A DNA stretch of 64,000 nucleotides, taken from NCBI RefSeq assembly GCF_019968605.1, contig NZ_CP082966.1:2841501-2905500 (forward strand). Direction: 5' to 3'. This document shows, in pieces, positions 16,107 through 25,407 of the stretch. The stretch comes from Polaribacter litorisediminis. Its GTDB lineage: Bacteria; Bacteroidota; Bacteroidia; Flavobacteriales; Flavobacteriaceae. The notes under the pieces were generated by a model. That model made no database searches and was not told the origin of the DNA. It saw only the letters and a program-made list of their open reading frames with translations. The translations under genes and the position numbers were made by a program. The first letter of the stretch is position 1. Every line of letters starts with the position of its first letter.

Positions 16107-19100
16107 ATGAAAACCGACCAGAGAAAACCAACCAAAAAAGAAGCAGAGGAAATTCTTTTTAGGGTATACAACATCAGAGGAACTGCATCAGCATTACCCG
16201 GTGAAATTGATGCTAATTTCAGCATAAAAATTGAGGGTAAAAATGAATATATTTTAAAAATAAGTCCTAAAAACACAGCTAAAAGCGAATTAGATTTTCA
16301 GCAAAAAATCCTTCAACATCTTAATGAGAAGGATATTTCTTTAAAGAGTCCGAAGGTAATTTTGGATACCAATAAAAACTCTATTTCTGAAATTAGTATC
16401 GACTCCAACACCACGCTAAAAGTTCGGTTATTAACTTGGATTGATGCCAGAGTTTGGTCTTCTGTAAATCCGCAATTAACTGATTTACGTTTTAGTTTAG
16501 GAGAAAAAGCAGGAGAAATTACCAACAACTTACAAGATTTTCATCATCCGAAAGCAAAGAGAACCTTTGCTTGGGATATCGCTCAAGGTGTATGGATAAA
16601 AGAGTATTTACACCTTTTTAAAAATGAAGAAAAAGCAACAATTTCTTACTTTTTAAACAAGTTTGAAGCTTTCCAAAAGGAATATCAAAACTTAAGAAAA
16701 AGCGTTGTGCATAATGATGCTAACGACAACAATGTTTTGGTATCCGGAGATTTAATACACCCAAAAGTAACAGCCATTATCGATTTTGGTGATGCTATAA
16801 AAACCCAAATCATAAACGACGTTGCTATTACTTGTTGTTATGCAATGATGCATCATACAGATCCTTTAGAAGCAAGTTTACCAATCATAAAAGGATATCA
16901 TTCTAAATTTCCATTAGCAGAAAAAGAGTTGGAATTTTTGTACGTTTTAATTGCCATGCGATTGGTAATTTCAGTAACCAAATCAGCGATTAACAAAATA
17001 GAACATCCAGAAAATGAATATTTATTAATCTCTGAAAAAACTGCTTGGGATTTACTGAATAATTGGCAAAATGTTTCTGAAGATTTTGCACACTATAGTT
17101 TCAGAAATGCATGCGGATTTTTAGCACATCCAAATCAACAAGAATTTGAAAATTGGGCAAAGGGAGCATCATTTTCATTGTCAGAATTGTTTCCAACGAT
17201 CAACCGAAATGAAATTCATCATTTAGATTTGAGCGTTTCCAGCACTTTTCCTGGACATCAAAAAGAGTTTAATAATTTAGATGTATTTCAATTTAAAATA
17301 GAGCAACTTCAAAAAGAGGTTCCGAATAAAATTTTAGCTGGAGGCTATCTAGAACCTAGAAATCTATATACTTCAACGGAATATGATACTGTTGGAAATT
17401 ATGGCAAGCAAAGCAGAACCATTCATTTAGGAATTGATTTTTGGCTGCCCGAAAACACCCCTGTTCACGCACTTTTTGATGGCGAAGTTGTGATTGTAGA
17501 AAATGATCAGGGCGATAAAGAATATGGCGGATTAATCGTTTTAAAACATCAACAAAAAGATTTTTGTTTCTATACTTTATATGGCCATAATACGGCTGCA
17601 AGTGTTTTGAGCTACAAGCTTGGAGATACCATCAAAAAAGGAGAACAAATTGCTGTTTTGGCAAATTATCCTGAAAACGGAAATTGGGCGCCACATTTAC
17701 ATTTTCAAGTAATGCTTTCTTTATTAGATTACAAAACTGATTTTCCTGGCGTGGCGTATTTTAATCAAATTGATGTTTGGAAAAGCCTATGTCCAAACCC
17801 CAATTTACTATTTAAACTGGATGGTTTTAAAGAGAATTTAATTGACGATGTTGATGAAATTCTTACACAAAGAAAACAGCATTTGGGCAAAGGAATGAGT
17901 TTGCAATACCAGAAACCATTGCACATTGTAAAAGGTGCTAACCAATATCTAATCGATGCTTTTGGGCGAAAATATTTAGATACTGTAAATAATGTCGCCC
18001 ATGTAGGTCATGAAAATTTTAAGGCTGTAAAAGCGGGTCAAAATCAAATGGCATTGCTAAACACCAACACTCGTTATTTACATGAGAACATCACTATTTT
18101 GGCAGAAGAATTGTTAGCTACGTTACCCAAAGAAATCTCAGTGTTACATTTTGTAAATTCAGGCAGCGAGGCGAATGAGCTCGCCATTAGAATGGTAAAA
18201 ACCTGCACAAATTCTGATGAAATTATTGCTAGTGAACATGGGTATCATGGAAATACAAATGAAACCATCAATATTTCTTCCTATAAATTTGATGGAAAAG
18301 GCGGAAAAGGAAAACCTAAAAACACGCATATTTTCCCAATTCCTGATGTATTTAAAGGAAAATATCGTGGAGAAAATACAGCCGATAATTATGCTGAAGA
18401 AATTCAAGTTTTAATTGATGAAATTCATCAACAACATAAAAAAGTTGGCGGCTTTATTATAGAACCCATTATTTCTTGTGGCGGACAAGTGGAATTACCC
18501 GAAGGATTTTTAAAACAAGCTTATCAAATCGTAAAAAAAGCGGGCGGATTGTGTATTTCTGATGAAGTACAAACCGGTATTGGACGCATGGGCAAAACCT
18601 TTTGGGGTTTTCAATTGCATGATGTGATTCCTGATATCGTTACCATCGGTAAACCCTTAGGAAACGGACATCCCATTGCCGCAGTTGCGTGTACCGAAGA
18701 AGTAGCCCAAAAATTTGCAAACGGAATGGAGTTCTTTAACACTTTTGGTGGAAATCCTGTTTCCTGTGCAATTGCCACAGAAGTTTTACGCGAAGTAAAA
18801 AGAGAAAAATTGCAAGAAAATGCCTTAGAAGTTGGTGGTTTTTTAAAGTCTAAATTCATAAAATTATCTCATAAATTTCCGATTATTGGCGATGTTCGAG
18901 GACAAGGTTTGTTTTTAGGTATTGAGCTGGTTGATAAACATTTAAATCCGCTTGCAGAAAAAACTGATTATGTCATAAATAGAATGAAAGAATTCGGAAT
19001 TTTAATGAGTTCAGATGGTCCTGATCATAACGTAATCAAGATAAAACCACCGATTACTTTTACAAAAGAAAATGCCCAAGAAGTTATTTTCTACTTACAA

Positions 19101-19136
19101 AAAATCCTTGGTGAAGATTTTATGAAACAAAACTAA
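16107..19136 (+). CDS. Three-domain protein: APH-type kinase, M23 peptidase fold, class III aminotransferase fold
   Basis: A 1009-residue fusion. Residues ~15-330 are an aminoglycoside-phosphotransferase-like kinase (HNDANDNN 202-209, IDFGDA 225-230), related to hydroxylysine kinase. Residues ~430-560 are an M23/LytM fold (HLGIDF near 440, HLHFQV near 530). Residues ~590-1005 are a PLP fold-type I class III enzyme (SGSEANELA, DEVQTGIGR, and lysine ~848 in IGKPLGNGHP), like ethanolamine-phosphate and phosphohydroxylysine phospho-lyases. The logic would be to phosphorylate an amino alcohol, then eliminate phosphate. Such fusions occur in several phyla. Substrate and the purpose of the central domain are unknown; no signal peptide is seen. 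Confidence 0.88.
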   Translation: MKTDQRKPTKKEAEEILFRVYNIRGTASALPGEIDANFSIKIEGKNEYILKISPKNTAKSELDFQQKILQHLNEKDISLKSPKVILDTNKNSISEISIDSNTTLKVRLLTWIDARVWSSVNPQLTDLRFSLGEKAGEITNNLQDFHHPKAKRTFAWDIAQGVWIKEYLHLFKNEEKATISYFLNKFEAFQKEYQNLRKSVVHNDANDNNVLVSGDLIHPKVTAIIDFGDAIKTQIINDVAITCCYAMMHHTDPLEASLPIIKGYHSKFPLAEKELEFLYVLIAMRLVISVTKSAINKIEHPENEYLLISEKTAWDLLNNWQNVSEDFAHYSFRNACGFLAHPNQQEFENWAKGASFSLSELFPTINRNEIHHLDLSVSSTFPGHQKEFNNLDVFQFKIEQLQKEVPNKILAGGYLEPRNLYTSTEYDTVGNYGKQSRTIHLGIDFWLPENTPVHALFDGEVVIVENDQGDKEYGGLIVLKHQQKDFCFYTLYGHNTAASVLSYKLGDTIKKGEQIAVLANYPENGNWAPHLHFQVMLSLLDYKTDFPGVAYFNQIDVWKSLCPNPNLLFKLDGFKENLIDDVDEILTQRKQHLGKGMSLQYQKPLHIVKGANQYLIDAFGRKYLDTVNNVAHVGHENFKAVKAGQNQMALLNTNTRYLHENITILAEELLATLPKEISVLHFVNSGSEANELAIRMVKTCTNSDEIIASEHGYHGNTNETINISSYKFDGKGGKGKPKNTHIFPIPDVFKGKYRGENTADNYAEEIQVLIDEIHQQHKKVGGFIIEPIISCGGQVELPEGFLKQAYQIVKKAGGLCISDEVQTGIGRMGKTFWGFQLHDVIPDIVTIGKPLGNGHPIAAVACTEEVAQKFANGMEFFNTFGGNPVSCAIATEVLREVKREKLQENALEVGGFLKSKFIKLSHKFPIIGDVRGQGLFLGIELVDKHLNPLAEKTDYVINRMKEFGILMSSDGPDHNVIKIKPPITFTKENAQEVIFYLQKILGEDFMKQN

Positions 19137-19181
19137 AATATAAATCATATCTTTATAAACCATACTATTTAATCAACCCTT

Positions 19182-22100
19182 ATGACGTATAAAAAATTAA
19201 TTCTACTGTTTGTTTTATTCACTACAATGCTAACAAACGCTCAAAAAAAGGAAGAGAAACCCAAAGATTGGGATGTAAACAATCCTCATAAAGATTGGAA
19301 ATACAACACCTTTAATCTTAAAACAGATGAAGGAACCTGGATGAATTTAGATGTTTCCCCAGACGGAAAAACCATCGTTTTTGATTTATTAGGAGATATT
19401 TATACGATGCCTATTTCTGGAGGAGAAGCAACTATTTTACGTTCTGGTTTGGCATACGAAGTACAACCAAGATTCAGCCCGAACGGGAACTATATTTCTT
19501 TTACAAGTGATGCAGAAGGCGGAAATAATATTTGGGTGATGACGGCAGATGGCAAGAATGCCAAATCTATTACCAAAGAAAAGTTTAGATTGTTAAACAA
19601 TGCTGTTTGGACACCCGACGGGACGTCTTTAGTAGCCCGAAAACATTACACCTCACAACGTTCTGTAGGCGCAGGCGAAATGTGGCAATATCCGCTTTCG
19701 GGAGCTGCCGGATTGCAACTAACCAAAAGAAAAAATGATCAACAAGACGTCAATGATCCCTCAATTTCCTCTGATGGAAAGCACTTATATTATGCAGAAG
19801 ACATGTATCCAGGAGGCGCTTTTCAATATAATAAAGATCCGAATAAACAGATTTATGTCATCAACCAGTATAATTTTGAAACTGGTAAAACCGAACGCAT
19901 TACGGGAGGACCTGGAGGAGCTGCACGTCCTGTTATTTCTAATAACGGAAAATTTTTAGCCTTTGTAAAACGGGTAAGAACAAAGTCTGTTTTATACATT
20001 CATGAACTGGAATCTGGAAAAGAATGGCCTATTTATGAGAACTTAAGCAAGGATCAAAGTGAAGCTTGGGCTGTTTTTGGCGTGTATCCTCATTTTTCTT
20101 GGATGCCCAATGACAAAGACATTATTATTTGGGCTCAAGGAAAAATTAATAAAATTAATATTGAGAGTAAACAGATAGAAAACATCCCTTTTCAAGTAAA
20201 CACAAAAATTAAATTGGCAAAAACACATCGGGTTCAAAGAAAAGTTTTTGAAGAGGAGTTTACGTCAAAAATGATTAAAAATGTACAAACTTCACCTGAC
20301 GGAAAAACCATCGTTTTTACCTCTTTAGGTCATATTTATAAAAAAACAGTACCCGAAGGGATCCCAACAAGAATAACCACTTTATCTGATTTTGAAGCAG
20401 AACCTAGTTTTTCTTCGGATGGAAAATCAATTTTGTTTGTTACCTGGAATGATGAAAATTTAGGCGCTATTTATAAAGTTAATGTAGATGGTTCTGGTTT
20501 AGAGAAAATTACACAAGAAAAAGGAATTTATAGAACTCCAACGTATAATAGCTCAGATTCTAAAATTGTATATCGCAAAGAAGCTGGAAATGGAGACCAA
20601 GGTTTTGATTATACTAAAAAGACAGGAATTTATTTGGCAAATGCCGATGGAAAAGCTGCTAAAAGAGTTTCTAAAACAGGAGAATTTCCAAGTTTTTCTG
20701 CCGATAATCAACGTATTTTCTTTCAAACTGGAGGTTCCTTTTTTGGAGGTTTAACTAAAAATTTAAAAAGTGTTGATTTAAATGGAAAAGACGAAAGAAG
20801 TCATTTTTCTTCAAAATTAGCAAACAGATTAGCACCAAGTCCTGATAATCAATGGATTGCTTTTATACACTTACACAAACTTTTTGTGGCTCCTTTTGTC
20901 ATGAATGGGAGTGAAATAAACTTAGATCAAAATACGAAATCTTTTCATGTAGAAAGCTTGTCTAAAAATGCAGGCATCAACTTACATTGGTCTACGAACA
21001 ATGAAAAAGTTCATTGGACTTTAGGGGATTCCTATTTTACAAAATCTGTGGTCAACAATACACAAAATCCGTTTGCAAAAACTAATTTAGTGTCAGCAGA
21101 AGAGGAAGAAATTAAAATTAATCTAAAAGAAAAATCGGACGTTCCTGAAGGGCGCATTGCATTTAAAAATGCTCGAATTATTACCATGGACGGTGATAAA
21201 ATTATTGAAGAAGGTACCATCATCATCCGAAATAATAAAATAGAAAAAGTTGGTAAAACAAGCTCTATTACCATTCCGTCAGATGCGAAAGTATACGATA
21301 TGAATGGCAAAACCATTATGCCAGGAATGGTAGATGTTCATGCTCATGTGGGTGCTTTCAGAAACGGATTAAGCACACAAAAGCATTGGCAATTTTATGC
21401 AAATTTAGCTTTTGGAGTAACCACTTCTCATGATCCTTCTGTACATACAGCAGCTGCTTTTACTTTAGAAGAATTGCAAAGAAGCGGCCAATTAGTAGGT
21501 CCGCGACTATTTTCTACAGGATTTATTTTATACGGTGCAGAAGGCGATTTTAAAGCCGTTGTAAATAATTTAGACGATGCGCGTTTTGCCATTGCAAGAA
21601 CCAAAGCTTTTGGTGCAAAATCAATAAAAAGTTACAATCAACCCAGAAGAGAACAGCGTCAGCAAATTATGCAAGCAGCCAGAGAATTAGGTGTAAATGT
21701 AGTTCCTGAAGGAGGTTCAAATTTCTATTCGAACATGTCTATGATTTTTGATGGTCATACAGGAATTGAACACAATATTCCTGTAAATCCAGTATATAAA
21801 GATGTTTTATCACTGTGGAAAAATAGTAAAACTGGCTATACGCCAACCTTAATTGTAAATTATGGAGGGATGAATGGCGAGTTTGAATGGTATCAAAAAA
21901 CAAATGTTTGGGAAAACAAAACCTTACTAAACTATACGCCAAGATATGTAGTGGATTCAAGATCAAGACACAGAACAATGGTGCCTGAAGAAGAGTATAA
22001 AAACGGACATGTTTTAACTTCTGAAACCGTAACTGCTCTGGCTAACGAAGGTGTAAAAGTAAATTTAGGTGCGCATGGACAGTTGCAAGGTTTAGGTGCT

Positions 22101-22460
22101 CACTGGGAATTATGGATGCTGCAACAAGGTGGTTTATCGAATCATGAAGCCTTAAAAGCAGCTACCATAAATGGTGCAGATTATATTGGGGTTGCTGATG
22201 AATTAGGTTCTTTAGAAAAAGGAAAATTAGCAGACTTAATTATTTTAAGTAAGAATCCATTAGAGGATATTAAAAACTCAAATTCGGTGATGTATACCAT
22301 GGTTAATGGTCGTTTATACGATGTAAGTAGCATGAACGAAATTGGAAATTACGATAACAAAAGAACCAAGTTTTACTTTGAAATGGATGGTTACAATCAA
22401 GGTGTGCCTGTAAATATGAATACGAATAGTTTTACGACGCCTACTTGTAGTTGTCATTAG
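19182..22460 (+). CDS. Secreted amidohydrolase with N-terminal TolB-like beta-propeller
   Basis: A 1092-residue exported protein (signal peptide ~1-20, ending TNAQ). Residues ~45-650 are WD40-like PD40/TolB repeats with recurrent SPDGKTIVF / SSDGKHLYY blades. Residues ~655-1070 are an amidohydrolase TIM barrel with its small beta sandwich (GRIAFKNARIITMDG), the metal motif VDVHAHVG near 719, HDPSVHT, and the closing LGSLEKGKLADLIILSKNPL. It follows the preceding gene by 45 nt on the same strand. It probably hydrolyses a cyclic amide or peptide in the periplasm. The tail ends TPTCSCH; an echo of this tail exists at 23619-23668. Confidence 0.9.
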   Translation: MTYKKLILLFVLFTTMLTNAQKKEEKPKDWDVNNPHKDWKYNTFNLKTDEGTWMNLDVSPDGKTIVFDLLGDIYTMPISGGEATILRSGLAYEVQPRFSPNGNYISFTSDAEGGNNIWVMTADGKNAKSITKEKFRLLNNAVWTPDGTSLVARKHYTSQRSVGAGEMWQYPLSGAAGLQLTKRKNDQQDVNDPSISSDGKHLYYAEDMYPGGAFQYNKDPNKQIYVINQYNFETGKTERITGGPGGAARPVISNNGKFLAFVKRVRTKSVLYIHELESGKEWPIYENLSKDQSEAWAVFGVYPHFSWMPNDKDIIIWAQGKINKINIESKQIENIPFQVNTKIKLAKTHRVQRKVFEEEFTSKMIKNVQTSPDGKTIVFTSLGHIYKKTVPEGIPTRITTLSDFEAEPSFSSDGKSILFVTWNDENLGAIYKVNVDGSGLEKITQEKGIYRTPTYNSSDSKIVYRKEAGNGDQGFDYTKKTGIYLANADGKAAKRVSKTGEFPSFSADNQRIFFQTGGSFFGGLTKNLKSVDLNGKDERSHFSSKLANRLAPSPDNQWIAFIHLHKLFVAPFVMNGSEINLDQNTKSFHVESLSKNAGINLHWSTNNEKVHWTLGDSYFTKSVVNNTQNPFAKTNLVSAEEEEIKINLKEKSDVPEGRIAFKNARIITMDGDKIIEEGTIIIRNNKIEKVGKTSSITIPSDAKVYDMNGKTIMPGMVDVHAHVGAFRNGLSTQKHWQFYANLAFGVTTSHDPSVHTAAAFTLEELQRSGQLVGPRLFSTGFILYGAEGDFKAVVNNLDDARFAIARTKAFGAKSIKSYNQPRREQRQQIMQAARELGVNVVPEGGSNFYSNMSMIFDGHTGIEHNIPVNPVYKDVLSLWKNSKTGYTPTLIVNYGGMNGEFEWYQKTNVWENKTLLNYTPRYVVDSRSRHRTMVPEEEYKNGHVLTSETVTALANEGVKVNLGAHGQLQGLGAHWELWMLQQGGLSNHEALKAATINGADYIGVADELGSLEKGKLADLIILSKNPLEDIKNSNSVMYTMVNGRLYDVSSMNEIGNYDNKRTKFYFEMDGYNQGVPVNMNTNSFTTPTCSCH

Positions 22461-23230
22461 AAAAAATCAATGTGAATTGGAATGGGCTTTAGCCCATTTT
22501 TATAATAGCCATAAAATTGATAGGCTTTAGCCAAAACATTACAAAACTGTGAGGTTAATATTTGGCTAAAGCCTTTTTATTCTTTTATCTCATTACAACA
22601 AGTTGAAACTTGTTGTAATTGAAGCGTAAAAAAAAACATTCTATAAACAAATTATATTATTTTGGATACATCACATCATCCAAAGGAACATCAAACGCAT
22701 TAATATCATCAATTTTAGCAATAGGTTTAAAGAAATTTAAGCCTATTTTTTTTACATCTTTTTTACATTTTGATAAAAACCGATCGTAAAAACCTTTACC
22801 ATAACCAATTCTATAATTATCGTTATTAGAAATTAAAAGTCATTAGAAAAAATCAATGTGAATTGGAATGGACTTTAGCCCATTTTTATAATGACCATAA
22901 AATTGATATGCTTTAGCCAAAACATTACAAAACTGTGAGGTTAATATTTGGCTAAAGCCTTTTTATTCTTTTATCTAATTACAACAAGTTGAAACTTGTT
23001 GTAATTGAAGCGTAAAAAACAACCTTCTATAAACAAATCAAATTATATTATTTTGGATACATCACATCATCCAAAGGAACATCAAACGCATTAATATCAT
23101 CAATTTTAGCAATAGGTTTAAAGAAATTTAAGCCTATTTTTTTTACATCTTTTTTGCATTTTGATAAAAACCGATCGTAAAAACCTTTACCATAACCAAT
23201 TCTATAATTATCGTTATTAGAAATTAAAAG
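22454..23230. repeat. Tandem direct duplication, about 386 + 391 bp
   Basis: Unit 1 is 22454-22839, unit 2 is 22840-23230, and they are nearly identical apart from about a dozen differences including a 5-nt insertion in unit 2. Each begins with TCATTAG, the last bases of the amidohydrolase gene, and ends inside the 5-formyl-THF cyclo-ligase gene. Each contains a GGGCTTTAGCCC palindrome, a long inverted repeat (GGCTTTAGCCAAA with TTTGGCTAAAGCC) followed by Ts, and a hairpin ACAACAAGTT/AACTTGTTGT. These hairpins probably act as bidirectional terminators between convergent genes. Confidence 0.95.
22657..22839 (-). pseudogene. Duplicated C-terminal fragment of 5-formyl-THF cyclo-ligase
   Basis: This is the part of unit 1 that corresponds to the last ~60 codons of the full cyclo-ligase gene at 23048-23599. 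The reading frame and stop codon (TAA at 22657-22659) are preserved but there is no start: the copy is cut where the duplication joins at 22839/22840. It contains the family motif region (YRIGYGKGFYDRF), yet cannot make an enzyme by itself. Confidence 0.9.
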
Positions 23231-23599
23231 CGGCACAAATACCAAATCTATTTCAGTTTCTAAAACGGACTCAGCGTTTTTAGGCTCTGGGATTCCGTGT
23301 TTGCTGATTACTATTTCAGTATTTTCTTCTAAATAAAAATGCGTTAATGTGTTATCGGTGAAATCGCTTTTGCTTACTATTATTCTTTTCTGATGCTTTC
23401 TAAAATAGTCGATGATTGGTGTTGTACTTATCTCTTTAAATTTGTCTAAAGTGAGAAAAATATGAATATTATTTATCTCAGAAATATCTAAATCATAAAT
23501 TTGATTGTAGATATTTTCTTGCATTTTTTGAATTTGTTCAAAAATTAATGCATTGCGCTTTAGCTTGTATATTTTTCTTAATTCAGATTTTATCATCAA
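23048..23599 (-). CDS. 5-formyltetrahydrofolate cyclo-ligase
   Basis: A 183-residue enzyme that converts 5-formyl-THF to 5,10-methenyl-THF with ATP, returning a storage folate to the one-carbon pool. Features: N-terminal KSELRKIYKLKRNAL, the basic helix typical of the family; the middle ISKHGIPEPKNAESV, matching the GIPEP motif; and the C-terminal YRIGYGKGFYDRFLSK signature. Start is one of two adjacent ATGs at 23594-23599. Its 3' third was duplicated in tandem downstream, but the intact copy keeps its own stop. It is convergent with the amidohydrolase gene. Confidence 0.93.
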   Translation of the reverse strand: MMIKSELRKIYKLKRNALIFEQIQKMQENIYNQIYDLDISEINNIHIFLTLDKFKEISTTPIIDYFRKHQKRIIVSKSDFTDNTLTHFYLEENTEIVISKHGIPEPKNAESVLETEIDLVFVPLLISNNDNYRIGYGKGFYDRFLSKCKKDVKKIGLNFFKPIAKIDDINAFDVPLDDVMYPK

Positions 23600-23618
23600 C
23601 TCAAAAATAACGTATTTT

Positions 23619-23668
23619 TAAATATGAAAACCAGTAGTTTTACGACTCCTATTTTTGGTTGTCATTAA
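23619..23668 (+). pseudogene. Relic of an amidohydrolase 3' end
   Basis: These 50 nt match the last 50 nt of the amidohydrolase gene (22411-22460) at 42 of 50 positions, in the same orientation, including the terminal ...GTCATTA stop region. The translation of the relic ends SSFTTPIFGCH against NSFTTPTCSCH. It is more diverged than the tandem duplication, so it is an older trace, perhaps of a paralogue deleted between this point and the cyclo-ligase gene. Confidence 0.75.
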
Positions 23669-23698
23669 TTTTCAAATAAAAACTTCACCTCATCAGAT

Positions 23699-24946
23699 TT
23701 AAAACTTTCTACTAGGATTGTAAAAACTTACATCTAAGGATGTTTTTTTATCAGAAATAATTTCAGAAACTAATTTTCCTGTTGCAGGCCCTAAACTCCA
23801 CCCCATCATTGCATGGCCCGTTGCAATTGTTAAATTAATACAATGTAGAGATTTTCCTATGTAAGGCAATCCATCTGGAGAACAAGGTCTTAAACCACAT
23901 TTCGCAGCGTCTTTTTCTGGTTGATTTATATGCAGTCCTGAATAGTAACTTTCACCTGCTTTTGCAATTGCATGTACTCTTTTTGTATTAATTTTATGAT
24001 TAATACCACCAATTTCCATCGTGCCCGCAAAACGGGTAAATCCATTCATGGGTGTAACTGCCACTTTCGCTTCTACCAAAATTGCCGGAATTGTAATTTT
24101 AGTATCTCTAGCTGTATTGATGCTATACCCTTTTCCTGCTTGAATTGGTATATTGATCTTAAATTTTTTAGCAAATTTTTGCGACCAAGAACCCGTTGCT
24201 AAAACAAACTCATCACCAGTAATAGTCTTACTTTTTGTTTTTATAGATTTAATTTCACCTAACACAATTTCAGCATCTAAAACTTCTTCATCACCTAAAA
24301 TAGTTACACCATTTCGTTCCAAATACGCTTTTAGTTGTTGCATAAAATTATTAGGAGTCATGTGAGCATCCGAATGATAATAAACAGCTCCTTTAATATT
24401 TAAATCAATACCGGGCTCTAGCTTTTGAGTTTCTTCTTTTGTTAAATTTTCAACTTTTAAGCCTTCTTTTATGGCTCTTTCTCCAACATTCCATTCTTCT
24501 TCTCCAGCTTTATCCGTTTTATAAAACATCAATAAACCTTTATGGTCAAACGAAAAATTAAAAGTTTGTGATGCTTTTAAATCTTTATATAGCTCTCGAC
24601 TAAAAACATTAATGTCTTTTAGTGCCGGAATTGCTTTTTCTACTTTCGCTTTGGTTGCCGATTTTTTAAAAGCCAAAGACCATTTTAAGAACTCTTTATC
24701 TAGTCTTGGTTTTACATAAAAAGGACTTGACGAATTGAACATCCATTTTATTCCTTTTGAAATCATTCCGGGAGCAGCTAATGGTATAAAATGACTTGGA
24801 GTTATGTAACCTGCATTCACATAAGAAGCTCCTTTTGAAAAATCAGACTTATCCACTACTGTAACCTTATGACCTTCTTTTTGTAAATAATATGCAGAAC
24901 AAAGTCCAATTATTCCACCTCCAATAACTACTACTTCCTTGCTCAT
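23699..24946 (-). CDS. FAD-dependent D-amino-acid oxidoreductase, probably cis-4-hydroxy-D-proline dehydrogenase
   Basis: A 415-residue DadA/DAO-family flavoprotein. The Rossmann FAD motif VIGGGIIGLCSAYYL is at residues 7-21, and the C-terminal FAD segment is GLRPCSPDGLPYIGK with TGHAMMGWSLGPATG. In hydroxyproline catabolism this family oxidises cis-4-hydroxy-D-proline to 1-pyrroline-4-hydroxy-2-carboxylate. That substrate is inferred from the epimerase, DHDPS-type deaminase and aldehyde dehydrogenase in the same minus-strand cluster; sequence alone would also fit a general D-amino acid dehydrogenase. It is the last catabolic gene, separated from the epimerase by a decayed gene. Confidence 0.88.
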   Translation of the reverse strand: MSKEVVVIGGGIIGLCSAYYLQKEGHKVTVVDKSDFSKGASYVNAGYITPSHFIPLAAPGMISKGIKWMFNSSSPFYVKPRLDKEFLKWSLAFKKSATKAKVEKAIPALKDINVFSRELYKDLKASQTFNFSFDHKGLLMFYKTDKAGEEEWNVGERAIKEGLKVENLTKEETQKLEPGIDLNIKGAVYYHSDAHMTPNNFMQQLKAYLERNGVTILGDEEVLDAEIVLGEIKSIKTKSKTITGDEFVLATGSWSQKFAKKFKINIPIQAGKGYSINTARDTKITIPAILVEAKVAVTPMNGFTRFAGTMEIGGINHKINTKRVHAIAKAGESYYSGLHINQPEKDAAKCGLRPCSPDGLPYIGKSLHCINLTIATGHAMMGWSLGPATGKLVSEIISDKKTSLDVSFYNPSRKF

Positions 24947-25068
24947 TATTCCAACTTAAAATCCCTAATTAGTGCTCTATCTTGCCAGTATTCAATAAAA
25001 TAAATCTAATTTTTTTTTAAAATACTTTCTTGCTTTTCCTTGATATCCATGCCGTTGACTTCAGAAAA

Positions 25069-25301
25069 TTAATAAATCAAATTTTTTATCTGCATTACCA
25101 AAGTTTCTGAAAATTTAAAAGTTGTAAAAGTATATACATGATCATCCATTCTTTTATAAACTGATACCAATGCTGCATTAAAAATTTTTGAATTTACACT
25201 AATCATTCTGTTTGACGAAATATTGGTAGCATAAAAATTCTTTGCAATTTCTTGTAAAACGCTAAAGTGCTTCTAATAAAACTTTCTTTATAGCTGTTCA
25301 T
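25069..25301 (-). pseudogene. Frameshifted small gene inside the hydroxyproline cluster
   Basis: The 461-nt gap between the epimerase and the flavoprotein has no intact gene, but the minus strand reads MNSYKESFIRST from ATG 25299-25301, and after a frame change near 25265 continues VLQEIAKNFYATNISSNRM and on to FKFSETLVMQIKNLIY with a stop at 25069. The second part has protein-like composition over about 60 codons but lacks a start. I do not recognise the family. It looks like a remnant of a small cytosolic protein. Confidence 0.5.
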
Positions 25302-25407
25302 GTTCTTTAGTTATACAATTAGCACCTAATTTTTATTGATTCTTTGACGTGAAAGTTCGCTGCAACAATGCTTTTTAAAAATTAAGTTCTTTTCTTTTTT
25401 CATGATT

